Assembly: GCA_963608705.1 (NCBI GenBank)
Contig: CAVDHB010000039.1
Location: forward strand, 1 to 48,438
Source: CAVDHB01 sp963608705
GTDB taxonomy: Bacteria > Bacteroidota > Bacteroidia > Bacteroidales > Bacteroidaceae
Direction of reading: 5' to 3'
Length of the DNA stretch: 48,438 bases
Shown here: positions 27,338 to 34,989 of the stretch, in pieces
How positions within the stretch are numbered: position 1 is the stretch's first letter
How the letters are laid out: every line of letters begins with the position of its first letter
Notes under the pieces: generated by a model
Databases searched by the model: none
Seen by the model: only the letters and a program-made list of their open reading frames with translations
Told to the model about the DNA's origin: nothing
Translations under genes and position numbers: made by a program

Positions 27338-28761
27338 TTCGTATGAATAAGAAATATACTACAATATGTTTAGCCGGCATGGCTGCTCTTTTAATGAGCA
27401 GCTGTGGCAGCTATAAACGGACATTCTATGGCCATTATCAGCGTCCGGCCTCCATTGACTCCGTTGCTCACGGTTTGTTCCGTGACACGGTGGCCGGCTC
27501 GTCTGATTCTTTGGCGTTGGGTGACACGCTTTCCACCGGCAATCTGCATTGGCGTGAGGTGTTTACCGACCCACAGTTGCAGACGTTGATTGAAAAGGCG
27601 TTGAAACATAATCAGAACCTGCAGTCCGCCCAATTGACGGTGGAGCAGGTGGAGACAGCGTTGAAGTCTGCGAAGTTGGCTTTCTATCCTTCTTTGCAGT
27701 TCTCTCCCTCCGGTACGGTGAGCAAGTTCGGCAGTGCGCCTGCGAGCAAGATTTACAGTCTTCCGGTACAGGCAAGCTGGGTGGTGGACATCTTCGGCAA
27801 ATACCGCAATGCGAAGGAAAGTGCCAAAGAACAGTTGGCGCAGAGCAAAGCGTATGTGCAGTCCGTGCGTTCCCAGATTATCACGAACATAGCCAACGCT
27901 TACTATACGTTGTTGATGCTTGACCGTGAGGTGCAGATCACAGAGGAAACCAAGAAGAATTGGGAGAAAATAATACCTGTGATGGAGAATATGAAACCCG
28001 CAGGTATGACTACAACTACAGCCATCAATCAGAGCAAGGCGAACATTGCGGCTGTGGAAGCCCAGATTCCGGCTTTGAAACAATCCATCAGAGAGACGGA
28101 GAATGGCATCTGTTTGCTGATGGGAGAGGTTTCTCATCCGATTGAACGTGGATCGCTTGAGAACCAGCAACTGAATTCCTCTTTCTCTGCGGGCGTTCCT
28201 TTGCAGTCCTTGGGTAACCGTCCTGATGTACGGATGGCTGAGGCTACGTTGGCAAGTGCATTCTACGGAGTGAGCCAGGCTAAGGCTAATTTCTATCCGT
28301 CTTTGACGGTGACAGCCGAAGCCGCTTTCACAAACAATGGTGGCATTGTGGTAAATCCGGGCAAATGGCTTCTTTCAGCCATCGCTTCGCTTACTCAGCC
28401 TCTGTTCGCTAACGGAAAGTTGAAGTATGAATTGAAAGCAGCCCAGGTGCAGGAGAAGCAGGCTGAGTTGGCATTCCAGCAAACATTGTTGCAGGCAGGA
28501 CAGGAAGTAAGCAACGCCATGTTCGCTTACCAGATTGCGGACCAGAAAGCAAATGCGCACGCCAAGCAAGTGAAGCTTTTGGAAGAAGCCTTGGCAAACA
28601 CCAAAGAACAGATGGTAGAGGCAAACACGACCGTGCTGGAAATCCTTACCGCCCAGCAATCGTTGCTTTCCGCCCAGTTGCAGCAGGTGCAAGACAAGTT
28701 TGACAGTCTTCAGTCCTACGTCAGCCTTTACTCGGCATTAGGCGGTGGACGTAATGAATAA
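27334..28761 (+). CDS. TolC/OprM-like outer-membrane efflux lipoprotein
   Basis: 475 residues. The lipoprotein signal ends LMSSC with Cys24; a second ATG three codons later would also serve. Two outer-membrane efflux (OEP) repeats are visible as long Ala/Gln-rich helices (about 85-240 and 285-470), with QTLIEKALKHNQNLQSAQL at the start of the first and LGNRPDVRMAEATLASA at the start of the second, as in NodT/OprM. It forms the trimeric exit duct of the pump. The start overlaps the pump stop, and an LpxA-like gene follows after 18 bp. Confidence 0.93.
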   Translation: MIRMNKKYTTICLAGMAALLMSSCGSYKRTFYGHYQRPASIDSVAHGLFRDTVAGSSDSLALGDTLSTGNLHWREVFTDPQLQTLIEKALKHNQNLQSAQLTVEQVETALKSAKLAFYPSLQFSPSGTVSKFGSAPASKIYSLPVQASWVVDIFGKYRNAKESAKEQLAQSKAYVQSVRSQIITNIANAYYTLLMLDREVQITEETKKNWEKIIPVMENMKPAGMTTTTAINQSKANIAAVEAQIPALKQSIRETENGICLLMGEVSHPIERGSLENQQLNSSFSAGVPLQSLGNRPDVRMAEATLASAFYGVSQAKANFYPSLTVTAEAAFTNNGGIVVNPGKWLLSAIASLTQPLFANGKLKYELKAAQVQEKQAELAFQQTLLQAGQEVSNAMFAYQIADQKANAHAKQVKLLEEALANTKEQMVEANTTVLEILTAQQSLLSAQLQQVQDKFDSLQSYVSLYSALGGGRNE

Positions 28762-28779
28762 CCTTTAATACCAATCAAT

Positions 28780-29550
28780 ATGAGCAACATCAGCGAACAG
28801 GCTTTTGTAAGCCCGGAGGCGAAAATCGGAAAGAATTGCACGATTTATCCTTTCGCCTACATTGACAAGAATGTGGAGATAGGTGACAATAATGTCATCA
28901 TGCCCTATGTCAGCATTATGAGCGGTGCCCGTATCGGTAACAACAACCGTTTTTTCCAGGGCAGTGTGATAGCCGCCGAGCCGCAGGACTTCAACTATCA
29001 GGGAGAAGATACCTGTGCTTACATCGGAGACAATAATGTGATTCGTGAATATGCGGTAATTATCCGCGCCACCCATTCCACAGGTGCCACTCGTGTGGGA
29101 AGCCACTGCTTCATCATGCAGGCCGCTCGTTTGTCGCATGATGTGACGGTGAAGGACTTCTGTCTGGTGGGAAATGGCTCTCAGGTGTCTGGCGGATGTA
29201 CCATTGAGGAACACTCTATTCTTTGTTCCAATGTACTCATGCAGGGGAATACCCGTGTGGGAGTGTGGTCTGTCGTTCAGGGAGGTTGCCGTTTCACGAA
29301 AGATATACCTCCTTTCATTATTGCGGCGCATGACCCCACTTCATTCTACACGATCAACAAGCCCGTGTTGGAGTACAAGGGTTTCTCTCCGGCTGTCATA
29401 AAGCATATTGCCCATGCCTACCGTTTGCTGTATAAAGCCAATACATCGACCAAAGATGCATTGATACGTATCGAGCAGGAAGTGCCCATGAGCGATGAGA
29501 TACAACAGATTGTGGACTTTGTCCGTCAGTCTAAATTAGGAATCATTTAG
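28780..29550 (+). CDS. LpxA-like acyl-ACP:UDP-GlcNAc O-acyltransferase (paralogue)
   Basis: 256 residues of left-handed beta-helix hexapeptide repeats (AKIGKNCTIYPFAYI, VEIGDNNVIMPYVSI) and a C-terminal helical domain, as in LpxA. The catalytic His of LpxA appears conserved in RLSHDVTV. The segment corresponding to the acyl-chain ruler differs from typical LpxA. There are no lpxC, lpxD or fabZ genes beside it, and it lies 18 bp behind the efflux operon, so it may be cotranscribed. Bacteroidales usually carry lpxA next to lpxC-fabZ, so this is probably a second copy. A lipid A acylation role is likely but not certain. Confidence 0.75.
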   Translation: MSNISEQAFVSPEAKIGKNCTIYPFAYIDKNVEIGDNNVIMPYVSIMSGARIGNNNRFFQGSVIAAEPQDFNYQGEDTCAYIGDNNVIREYAVIIRATHSTGATRVGSHCFIMQAARLSHDVTVKDFCLVGNGSQVSGGCTIEEHSILCSNVLMQGNTRVGVWSVVQGGCRFTKDIPPFIIAAHDPTSFYTINKPVLEYKGFSPAVIKHIAHAYRLLYKANTSTKDALIRIEQEVPMSDEIQQIVDFVRQSKLGII

Positions 29551-29580
29551 TAGGTTGTAATTACTAATTACCAATTACTA

Positions 29581-29610
29581 AGTAGAGACGCGATTCATCG
29601 CGTCTCTACT
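29581..29610. repeat. GTAGAGACGCGAT-family hairpin
   Basis: The 14 bp arms AGTAGAGACGCGAT and its complement are separated by TC. The hairpin lies 30 bp after the LpxA-like gene and is followed by a run of seven T (29612-29618), so it could serve as its terminator. Confidence 0.85.
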
Positions 29611-29627
29611 ATTTTTTTGCCTTGTAA

Positions 29628-29659
29628 TTTGCATAAGTCCTATTTTTACCCTACTTTTA
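29628..29659 (+). promoter_or_regulatory. Promoter of the BT_3928-family gene
   Basis: TTTG at 29628-29631 and TACTTTTA at 29652-29659 (one mismatch to TAnnTTTG) are separated by 20 bp. The ATG is 37 bp further on. Confidence 0.55.
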
Positions 29660-29696
29660 CGCCTGCATAACCAATACAAGTCAAAAAGGATTCAAG

Positions 29697-30923
29697 ATGA
29701 AGTTAAGGCAGAGTTTGAAAGTAGAGAAAGAAACCGTGTATTTTGGAAACTTGATACGTCTGATTGTCGGAGCCGTATTCATTTTCTCGGGTGCCGTCAA
29801 GGGAATAGACCCTATGGGGACGGTCTATAAGTTCGAGGACTATTTCGCTGCGTTGGGTTTGAACGCTCTCGTGCCTTACTCGCTTTATTTTGTGCTTTTC
29901 TTGAATGCCGTGGAGTTTGCGGTGGGAGTGGCGTTGACCGTGAAATGGCGTGTAAGGGCGGCCTCATGGGCGGCTTTTGCTTTCCTGCTTGTATTCACTC
30001 CGCTTACCCTGTGGTTGTTCCGCACCAATGCGGTGTCCGACTGCGGATGTTTTGGCGATGCGGTAAAGCTTTCCAACAAGACCACTTTCTATAAGAATGT
30101 GGTGTTATTGCTCATGACTGTGTATTTGGTGGTAAACGCTCGTCATTTTCGGAGTTATCTGCGTATCCGTTGGGAATGCGCAGGGGGTGCGTTGGTATTC
30201 TTAGGGGCGATTGGCTGGCAGGCATATACATTGTCGCATCTGCCGGTGCTGGATTTCCGTCCGTGGAAGATTGGTAACAATATTCCCGCCAAGATGGAAG
30301 AGGTGGCTCCGAAAGTGGAATATACTTTTATATACCGCCGTATTTCAGATGGGACAGTGTGCAATTTCAATATGGATGAGGTATCGGGGCTTTCCACGGA
30401 TGAATATGAGTTCATAGACAGAAAGGAGAAGGTGATAACACCGGGCATACCGGCGGAGATACAGGATTTCACGGCGTTGGATAAGACTGGCTTTGACAAT
30501 GCGTTGGACTTGATTATGAATCCGCAGTTCCAGTTCTTGGTCATCTCCTCCGACTTTGCCAATGCCGACCCAGAACAGATGCGGAAAGTGTCCGCCTTTG
30601 GCAAGGATTGCCTCGCCGGGCAGAATTACATCGCTTTCATCACGCCCGAAACACCTTCGGACGATGCGTTGGTCAAGAAATACGGACTGACAATCCCTCT
30701 GTATTACGGTGACCAGATAGCGTTGAAAGTGCCAGTACGGGCGAATCCGGGAGTAATCTTGATGAAGGACGGCTATGTGCTCGACAAATGGAATGCCCGT
30801 CAGTTGCCTTCCTATGCGGAGATAAAAGCGAGATTCCCGAAATACGACCGCAAGTTAGCTGCCTATAAGCAGGCTTATAAAGAACAGCAGGCAGAAAGAA
30901 CGGATCTTCCGCCTGAAGAGTAG
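29697..30923 (+). CDS. BT_3928 family protein (DoxX/MauE-like membrane domain plus thioredoxin-like tail)
   Basis: 408 residues. The first 190 hold about five membrane segments of the DoxX/MauE type, with the cysteine pair in DCGCFGDAVKLS on a loop, as in MauE-like proteins that handle redox equivalents. The second half (about 195-400) is extracytoplasmic and looks thioredoxin-like without a CxxC (FLVISSDFANADPEQM, NPGVILMKDGYVLDKW). This arrangement is the BT_3928 family of Bacteroidota, of unknown function; a link to disulfide or quinone chemistry is inferred only. The stop codon TAG lies inside the palindrome at 30920-30947. Confidence 0.78.
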   Translation: MKLRQSLKVEKETVYFGNLIRLIVGAVFIFSGAVKGIDPMGTVYKFEDYFAALGLNALVPYSLYFVLFLNAVEFAVGVALTVKWRVRAASWAAFAFLLVFTPLTLWLFRTNAVSDCGCFGDAVKLSNKTTFYKNVVLLLMTVYLVVNARHFRSYLRIRWECAGGALVFLGAIGWQAYTLSHLPVLDFRPWKIGNNIPAKMEEVAPKVEYTFIYRRISDGTVCNFNMDEVSGLSTDEYEFIDRKEKVITPGIPAEIQDFTALDKTGFDNALDLIMNPQFQFLVISSDFANADPEQMRKVSAFGKDCLAGQNYIAFITPETPSDDALVKKYGLTIPLYYGDQIALKVPVRANPGVILMKDGYVLDKWNARQLPSYAEIKARFPKYDRKLAAYKQAYKEQQAERTDLPPEE

Positions 30924-30947
30924 AGACGTGATTAATCACGTCTCTAC
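30920..30947. repeat. Variant 28 bp palindrome with compensatory changes
   Basis: A perfect palindrome with half-site GTAGAGACGTGATT. Relative to the copy at 223-250, one arm has C-to-T and the other the matching G-to-A, so pairing is kept. It overlaps the stop of the upstream gene and lies 22 bp before the guaA -33 element, where it could insulate the two. Confidence 0.9.
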
Positions 30948-30968
30948 ATTAAACATTAAGAACCTTGA

Positions 30969-31000
30969 TTTGGTCATCCCGTAAAACTGTCGTATCTTCG
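30969..31000 (+). promoter_or_regulatory. guaA promoter
   Basis: TTTG at 30969-30972 and TATCTTCG at 30993-31000 are exactly 20 bp apart. The ATG at 31031 is 30 nt on. No purine riboswitch fits in this short leader. Confidence 0.75.
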
Positions 31001-31030
31001 CGTTATAGTAATATCAAATCAAGAATCTTT

Positions 31031-32554
31031 ATGCAGCAAAAGATTATCATTTTAGATTTCGGCTCACAGACCACGCAGTTGATTGGACGGCGTGTACGTG
31101 AGCTTGACACCTTCTGCGAGATCCTTCCTTATAACAAATTCCCTCATGACGACCCTTCCGTGATAGGTGTCATCCTGAGCGGCTCGCCTTACAGCGTGAA
31201 CGACCCGAAAGCCTTCAAGGTGGACTTGAGCGGTATTCGGGGGAAATATCCCATACTGGGCATCTGCTATGGAGCGCAGTACATGGCGAATACGTTCGGC
31301 GGCAAGGTGGAGTCTGTGGGCTCTCGTGAGTTTGGCCGCGCCCACTTGGTGAAGATGAACAGGACAGACCCTCTTTTCAAGGGGTTTGACGACAACTCCC
31401 AGGTGTGGATGAGCCACGGAGATTCCATCACGGCGTTGCCCGAAGGATTCCATGACATCGCTTCCACCGAGGATGTGAAGAATGCGGCTTACCGTGCGGC
31501 TGGTGAGAAGTTGTGGGGCGTGCAGTTCCATCCGGAGGTGTACCATTCAGTACAAGGAAAGCAGCTTCTGAAAAACTTCGTGGTGGACATTTGCGGAAGC
31601 AAGCAAACATGGAGTGCGGCTTCTTTCATCGACACCACGGTGAACGAACTGAAAGAAGAGTTGGGAGACGACAAGGTGATATTGGCTCTGAGCGGTGGAG
31701 TGGACTCTTCCGTCTGCGCCGTGTTGCTGAACCGTGCCATTGGCAAGAACCTTACCTGTATCTTCGTGGACCACGGCTTGTTGAGAAAGAACGAGTTCGA
31801 GAAAGTCATGCATGAATATCAGGGACTGGGTCTGAACGTGATTGGCGTGAACGCTTCCGAGAAATTCTTCAGTGAGTTGGCCGGCGTGTCAGAGCCTGAG
31901 AAGAAGCGCAAGATTATTGGAAAGGGCTTCATTGACGTGTTCGAGGAAGAGGCGCGTAAAATCAAGGACGTGAAGTGGCTGGCACAGGGCACAATCTATC
32001 CAGACCGTATCGAGTCGCTGAGCATCACGGGTATGACGATCAAGAGCCACCACAATGTGGGCGGACTTCCCGACCGTATGCACTTGCAGCTCTGCGAACC
32101 GTTGAAATGGTTGTTCAAGGACGAAGTGCGCAAAGTGGGCAAGGAGTTGGGCATGAGCGACAAGTTAGTGTTCCGCCATCCTTTCCCCGGACCAGGATTG
32201 GCCATCCGTATCCTTGGCGACATCACACCTGAGAAGGTGCGTATCTTGCAGGATGCCGATGACATCTACATCTCCGCCTTGCACGAAAGCGGCCTGTACG
32301 ATAAAGTATGGCAGGCAGGCGTGATTTTGCTGCCTATCCGCAGTGTGGGTGTGATGGGTGATGAGCGTACCTACGAGCAGGCTGTGGCGTTGCGTGCCGT
32401 GACCAGTGTAGACGCCATGACCGCAGACTGGGCGCATCTTCCCTACGAGTTCCTTGCGAAGGTGAGCAACGACATCATTAACAAGGTGAGGGGAGTGAAC
32501 CGTGTATGCTACGACATCTCCTCAAAACCACCTGCAACGATTGAGTGGGAATAA
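31031..32554 (+). CDS. guaA: GMP synthase (glutamine-hydrolysing)
   Basis: 507 residues. The N-terminal class I glutamine amidotransferase has triad C79 (GICYGAQY), H167 and E169 (QFHPEV). The ATP pyrophosphatase P-loop is SGGVDSS (221-227), followed by the C-terminal dimerisation domain ending in IEWE. It converts XMP to GMP with ATP and glutamine. The open frame runs back to 30965, but the promoter at 30969-31000 overlaps that part and MQQKIIILDFGSQ is the conserved start, so the ATG at 31031 is chosen. Confidence 0.96.
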   Translation: MQQKIIILDFGSQTTQLIGRRVRELDTFCEILPYNKFPHDDPSVIGVILSGSPYSVNDPKAFKVDLSGIRGKYPILGICYGAQYMANTFGGKVESVGSREFGRAHLVKMNRTDPLFKGFDDNSQVWMSHGDSITALPEGFHDIASTEDVKNAAYRAAGEKLWGVQFHPEVYHSVQGKQLLKNFVVDICGSKQTWSAASFIDTTVNELKEELGDDKVILALSGGVDSSVCAVLLNRAIGKNLTCIFVDHGLLRKNEFEKVMHEYQGLGLNVIGVNASEKFFSELAGVSEPEKKRKIIGKGFIDVFEEEARKIKDVKWLAQGTIYPDRIESLSITGMTIKSHHNVGGLPDRMHLQLCEPLKWLFKDEVRKVGKELGMSDKLVFRHPFPGPGLAIRILGDITPEKVRILQDADDIYISALHESGLYDKVWQAGVILLPIRSVGVMGDERTYEQAVALRAVTSVDAMTADWAHLPYEFLAKVSNDIINKVRGVNRVCYDISSKPPATIEWE

Positions 32555-32565
32555 GATTTAAATGT

Positions 32566-32611
32566 TTAGTGTTTAATGTTTAATGAGCGAAAATTAAACA
32601 TTAAACACTAA
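32566..32611. repeat. AT-rich hairpin, 19 bp perfect stem
   Basis: TTAGTGTTTAATGTTTAAT at 32566-32584 and its exact complement at 32593-32611 enclose an 8 nt loop (GAGCGAAA). It lies 11 bp after the guaA stop and could end its transcript. The same arm sequence recurs at 181-319, 30946-30959, 40984-41025 and 48285-48350. Confidence 0.9.
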
Positions 32612-32799
32612 CTGTTTTGCCAGAAGTGCATTTTGCCATGCGGTGAGTAATTTTTACCATACGGTGAGTTACGATGTGCGAAACAGGGATATGAAGTAGC
32701 TTCTTATTTCTATAATATTGATTCAATACAGACAGTTGTCATATCTGTTAAATAGAGTATATTTCGCCCCGTAGAAAAAAGTTTTCGCAAAATATCTAT

Positions 32800-32886
32800 C
32801 AACCTATCACCTTTCGCTGTATATAGTTGTTTATCAATTAATAGTGGTGATAGATACATTGGAAACCTATCACCAATCTATCACCG
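32800..32886. repeat. CTATCACC motif cluster
   Basis: CTATCACC appears three times in the direct orientation (near 32803, 32868 and 32878) and once inverted as GGTGATAG (near 32847) within about 85 bp of AT-rich DNA. The arrangement resembles a cluster of protein-binding sites or iterons, but no replication or regulatory gene is adjacent. Confidence 0.6.
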
Positions 32887-32924
32887 ATTTAATACTAAAT
32901 GCCGGATAGAACTCGTACATAGTG

Positions 32925-32946
32925 GAATATTCATTTGTGAATATTC
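32925..32946. repeat. 9 bp inverted repeat with TTTG loop
   Basis: GAATATTCA and TGAATATTC flank TTTG. It is isolated within the gene-free region; it could be an operator or RNA hairpin. Confidence 0.7.
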
Positions 32947-33109
32947 GACCATTATCGTTTAATTCCGTGAATATAATCTGCTAAAAACTCATGTTGCAGT
33001 CATTCGCATCCATGTAATTTATTTCCATTTATCTGATAAATAAAAGAAATGATTATCCGCAAACATATCACTCTCCTGTCTTGCATATTGCAATATAACG
33101 ACTGAACAA

Positions 33110-33136
33110 GTAGAGACGCGATTCATCGCGTCTCCA
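33110..33136. repeat. GTAGAGACGCGAT-family hairpin in unit 1
   Basis: GTAGAGACGCGAT, TC, ATCGCGTCTC; the last arm bases differ from the perfect copies (CCA instead of TAC). It is embedded near the start of the first 622 bp unit. Confidence 0.8.
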
Positions 33137-33483
33137 TATTCATCAGTGATGAATTGTATCTGTGATAGGTAAGATATTAAAACACTGTTTAGGTAGAGAT
33201 ACAATTGCGGGTAATCATTTTTTTAAGGCTTATCTCACATTGAAGCTCACTGTATAGTGCATCAAAACTCACCGTATAATGCATCGAAACTCACCGTGCA
33301 ATTTTCGCCAAGCGGTGAGTAATGACTCCTTATTCACCGTAACGCAACGCTCCCTTCTCATGTCTTATAAATGGAAAATTACTGTGCATCGTAAATCTTC
33401 TTCTCTGTGTGTGCTTTATGAAGGAAAATGAACGAGAAAGTGAAGGACTATGGTACAATATAAGCCCATTTCCAGTGATTTTA

Positions 33484-33523
33484 GATTGTTTAGTGTAGGC
33501 TAGTGTAGGCTTAGTGTAGGCAA
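33484..33523. repeat. TAGTGTAGGC short direct repeats
   Basis: Three close copies of TAGTGTAGGC lie at about 33491-33520, with a further GTGTAGGC pair near 33579-33594. In the second 622 bp unit the same block reads TTATGTAGTTTAGTGTAG, so this is the fastest-changing part of the unit. Confidence 0.7.
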
Positions 33524-33731
33524 TATTCCTGTTTTTTGTCATATTAGAAGCTGATAAACAGTGATTTAAGAATGTTCAGTGTAGGCGTGTAGGCAAATTC
33601 ACGAAAAAACTTTTGGGAGGGAGGGGATATTATGTTTAATAAGAAACATTGTGTGTCTGTATTTTCTAAAAAGATTATCCGCAAACATATCACTCTCCTG
33701 TCTTATATGTTGCAATATAACGACTGAACAA

Positions 33732-33758
33732 GTAGAGACGCGATTCATCGCATCTCCA
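33732..33758. repeat. GTAGAGACGCGAT-family hairpin in unit 2
   Basis: Second-unit counterpart of the hairpin at 33110; one arm reads ATCGCATCTC, so one pair of the stem is disrupted here. Confidence 0.8.
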
Positions 33759-34311
33759 TATTCATCAGTGATGAATTGTATCTGTGATAGGTAAAATATT
33801 AAAACACTGTTTAGGTAGAGATACAATTGCGGGTAATCATTTTTTTAAGGCTTATCTCACATTGAAGCTCACTGTATAGTGCATCAAAACTCACCGTATA
33901 ATGCATCGAAACTCACCGTGCAATTTTCGCCAAGCGGTGAGTAATGACTCCTTATTCACCGTAACGCAACTCTCCCTTCTCCTGTCTTATAAATGGAAAT
34001 TTACTGCGTATTGTAAATCTTCTTCTCTGTGTGTACTTTATGAAGGAAAATGAACAAAAAAGTAAAGGGTTATGATACAATGTAGGCCCATTTCCAGTGA
34101 TTTTATGTAGTTTAGTGTAGTTTTATGTAGTTTTAGTGTAGGTTGCATCCCTGTTTTTTGTCACACTAGAATCTGATAAACAGTGATTTAAAAATATTCA
34201 GTGTAGGTATGTAGGTAAATTCACGAAAAAACTTTTGGGAGGAGTGGAATATTATGTTTAATAAGAATCATTGTGTGTCTGTATTTTCTAAAATGATTCC
34301 CCGAAAACATG

Positions 34312-34521
34312 CTATGCCTTTTTCCCGGTTTCGTTATTTCCTTTGGTCAAAGGTACTGTTTCTTCCATGATTCTCTCCTTCCAGACATGCACTCTATGAG
34401 AGTTTATGCCATACTTTCGGCAAATGCTGTACATCGACACATCGCTACTGTAGTATACTTTCAGAACGCCTAGTTTGAACTGGTCGTCAAATTGACGACG
34501 GGGTTTCCTTCTTGATTCCAT
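34312..34521 (-). pseudogene. IS3-type transposase OrfA remnant (HTH only)
   Basis: 69 residues beginning MESRRKPRRQFDDQFKLGVL, then SMYSICRKYGINSHRVHVWKERI, a helix-turn-helix of the transposase_8/IS3 OrfA type. The usual protein is longer and is followed by an OrfB with a DDE integrase core, which is absent here. No terminal inverted repeats were recognised. It sits between the 622 bp repeats and the restriction operon, marking a former insertion and a likely island edge. Confidence 0.65.
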
Positions 34522-34653
34522 TTTTCTTTACTTGTTTGTTAAAACCGTGTAAAGTAAATCTGTATTATGTCACAGTCATTGGGTCAAGCATAAAGAATCA
34601 TTATTCTTTTAGCAAAACGCATTTCTAAATTATGAGTTGTTCAGAAAAAACAT

Positions 34654-34661
34654 TATCTTTG
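34654..34661 (+). promoter_or_regulatory. -7 promoter element of the restriction operon
   Basis: TATCTTTG matches TAnnTTTG, 34 bp upstream of the methyltransferase fragment start. A TTG lies 14 bp upstream of it, which is too close for a standard -33. Confidence 0.55.
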
Positions 34662-34695
34662 CATATTACTTGATTTAATATTGTAGGTATTTTAA

Positions 34696-34986
34696 ATGAT
34701 ACGATTCATAGACCTGTTCGCAGGGATTGGAGGAATAAGATGCGGCTTAGAGATGGCAGCGCAAGAACTCGGAATGGAAACGAAATGCGTGTTCACTTCC
34801 GAGATAAAACCGTATGCCGTGAAAGTATTGAAGCAGAACCATCCTGGCGAAACGATTTACGGTGACATAACTAAAATACCGTCCTCTTACATTCCTGACT
34901 TCGACATACTGCTCGGAGGCTTCCCTTGTCAGGCTTTTTCTTCGGCTGGAAAGCGCATGGGATTTTTCAATAAGAAACTTGCATAA
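34696..34986 (+). pseudogene. C5 cytosine DNA methyltransferase, N-terminal fragment
   Basis: 96 residues that contain motif I (FIDLFAGIGGIR, SAM binding) and motif IV with the catalytic cysteine (GGFPCQAFSSAGKR, C78), then end in GFFNKKLA and a stop. Full Dcm-type enzymes have 300 or more residues with motifs VI, VIII, the target-recognition domain, IX and X, none of which is present in the window. The 3' two thirds appear to have been deleted, with the join just after GKRMGF. The start is intact and the promoter remains, so the operon behind it should still be transcribed. The fragment cannot methylate DNA. Confidence 0.88.
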
Positions 34987-34989
34987 TAT

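Larger units (their letters stand above)
33051..34294. repeat. Two tandem 622 bp units
   Basis: Unit 1 is 33051-33672 and unit 2 is 33673-34294, the same length with scattered substitutions. Both begin GATTATCCGCAAACATATCAC; a degenerate third start (GATTCCCCGAAAACAT) is at 34295, directly before the transposase remnant. Each unit contains one GTAGAGACGCGAT hairpin, the small palindrome TTCATCAGTGATGAA, a set of CTCACCGT motifs closing with GCGGTGAGTAA, and a block of TAGTGTAGG repeats that differs most between the units. Partial copies of the unit's first 100 bp occur at 41085-41190 and inverted at 43797-43846. Confidence 0.92.
32555..34311. other. 1.75 kb gene-free repeat region
   Basis: No convincing protein gene lies between guaA and the transposase remnant. 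The region holds an AT-rich perfect hairpin (32566-32611), GGTGAGT/CTCACCGT motifs (about 32640-32672 and inside each 622 bp unit), CTATCACC motifs in both orientations (about 32800-32886), a 9 bp hairpin (32925-32946) and a 622 bp tandem duplication (33051-34294). Minus-strand frames of 61 and 75 codons within the duplication only translate the repeat. Confidence 0.8.

Noticed and set aside
30965..31030. 22-codon N-terminal extension of guaA
   Set aside because: It overlaps the -33/-7 promoter and is not part of the conserved GuaA start.
33019..33826. Minus-strand frames of 61 and 75 codons with near-identical residues, and a similar plus-strand frame at 40985-41173
   Set aside because: They translate the duplicated repeat and the GTAGAGACGCGAT palindrome (reading as GDAMNRVST or ETRFIASP), and their similarity comes from DNA duplication rather than protein conservation.
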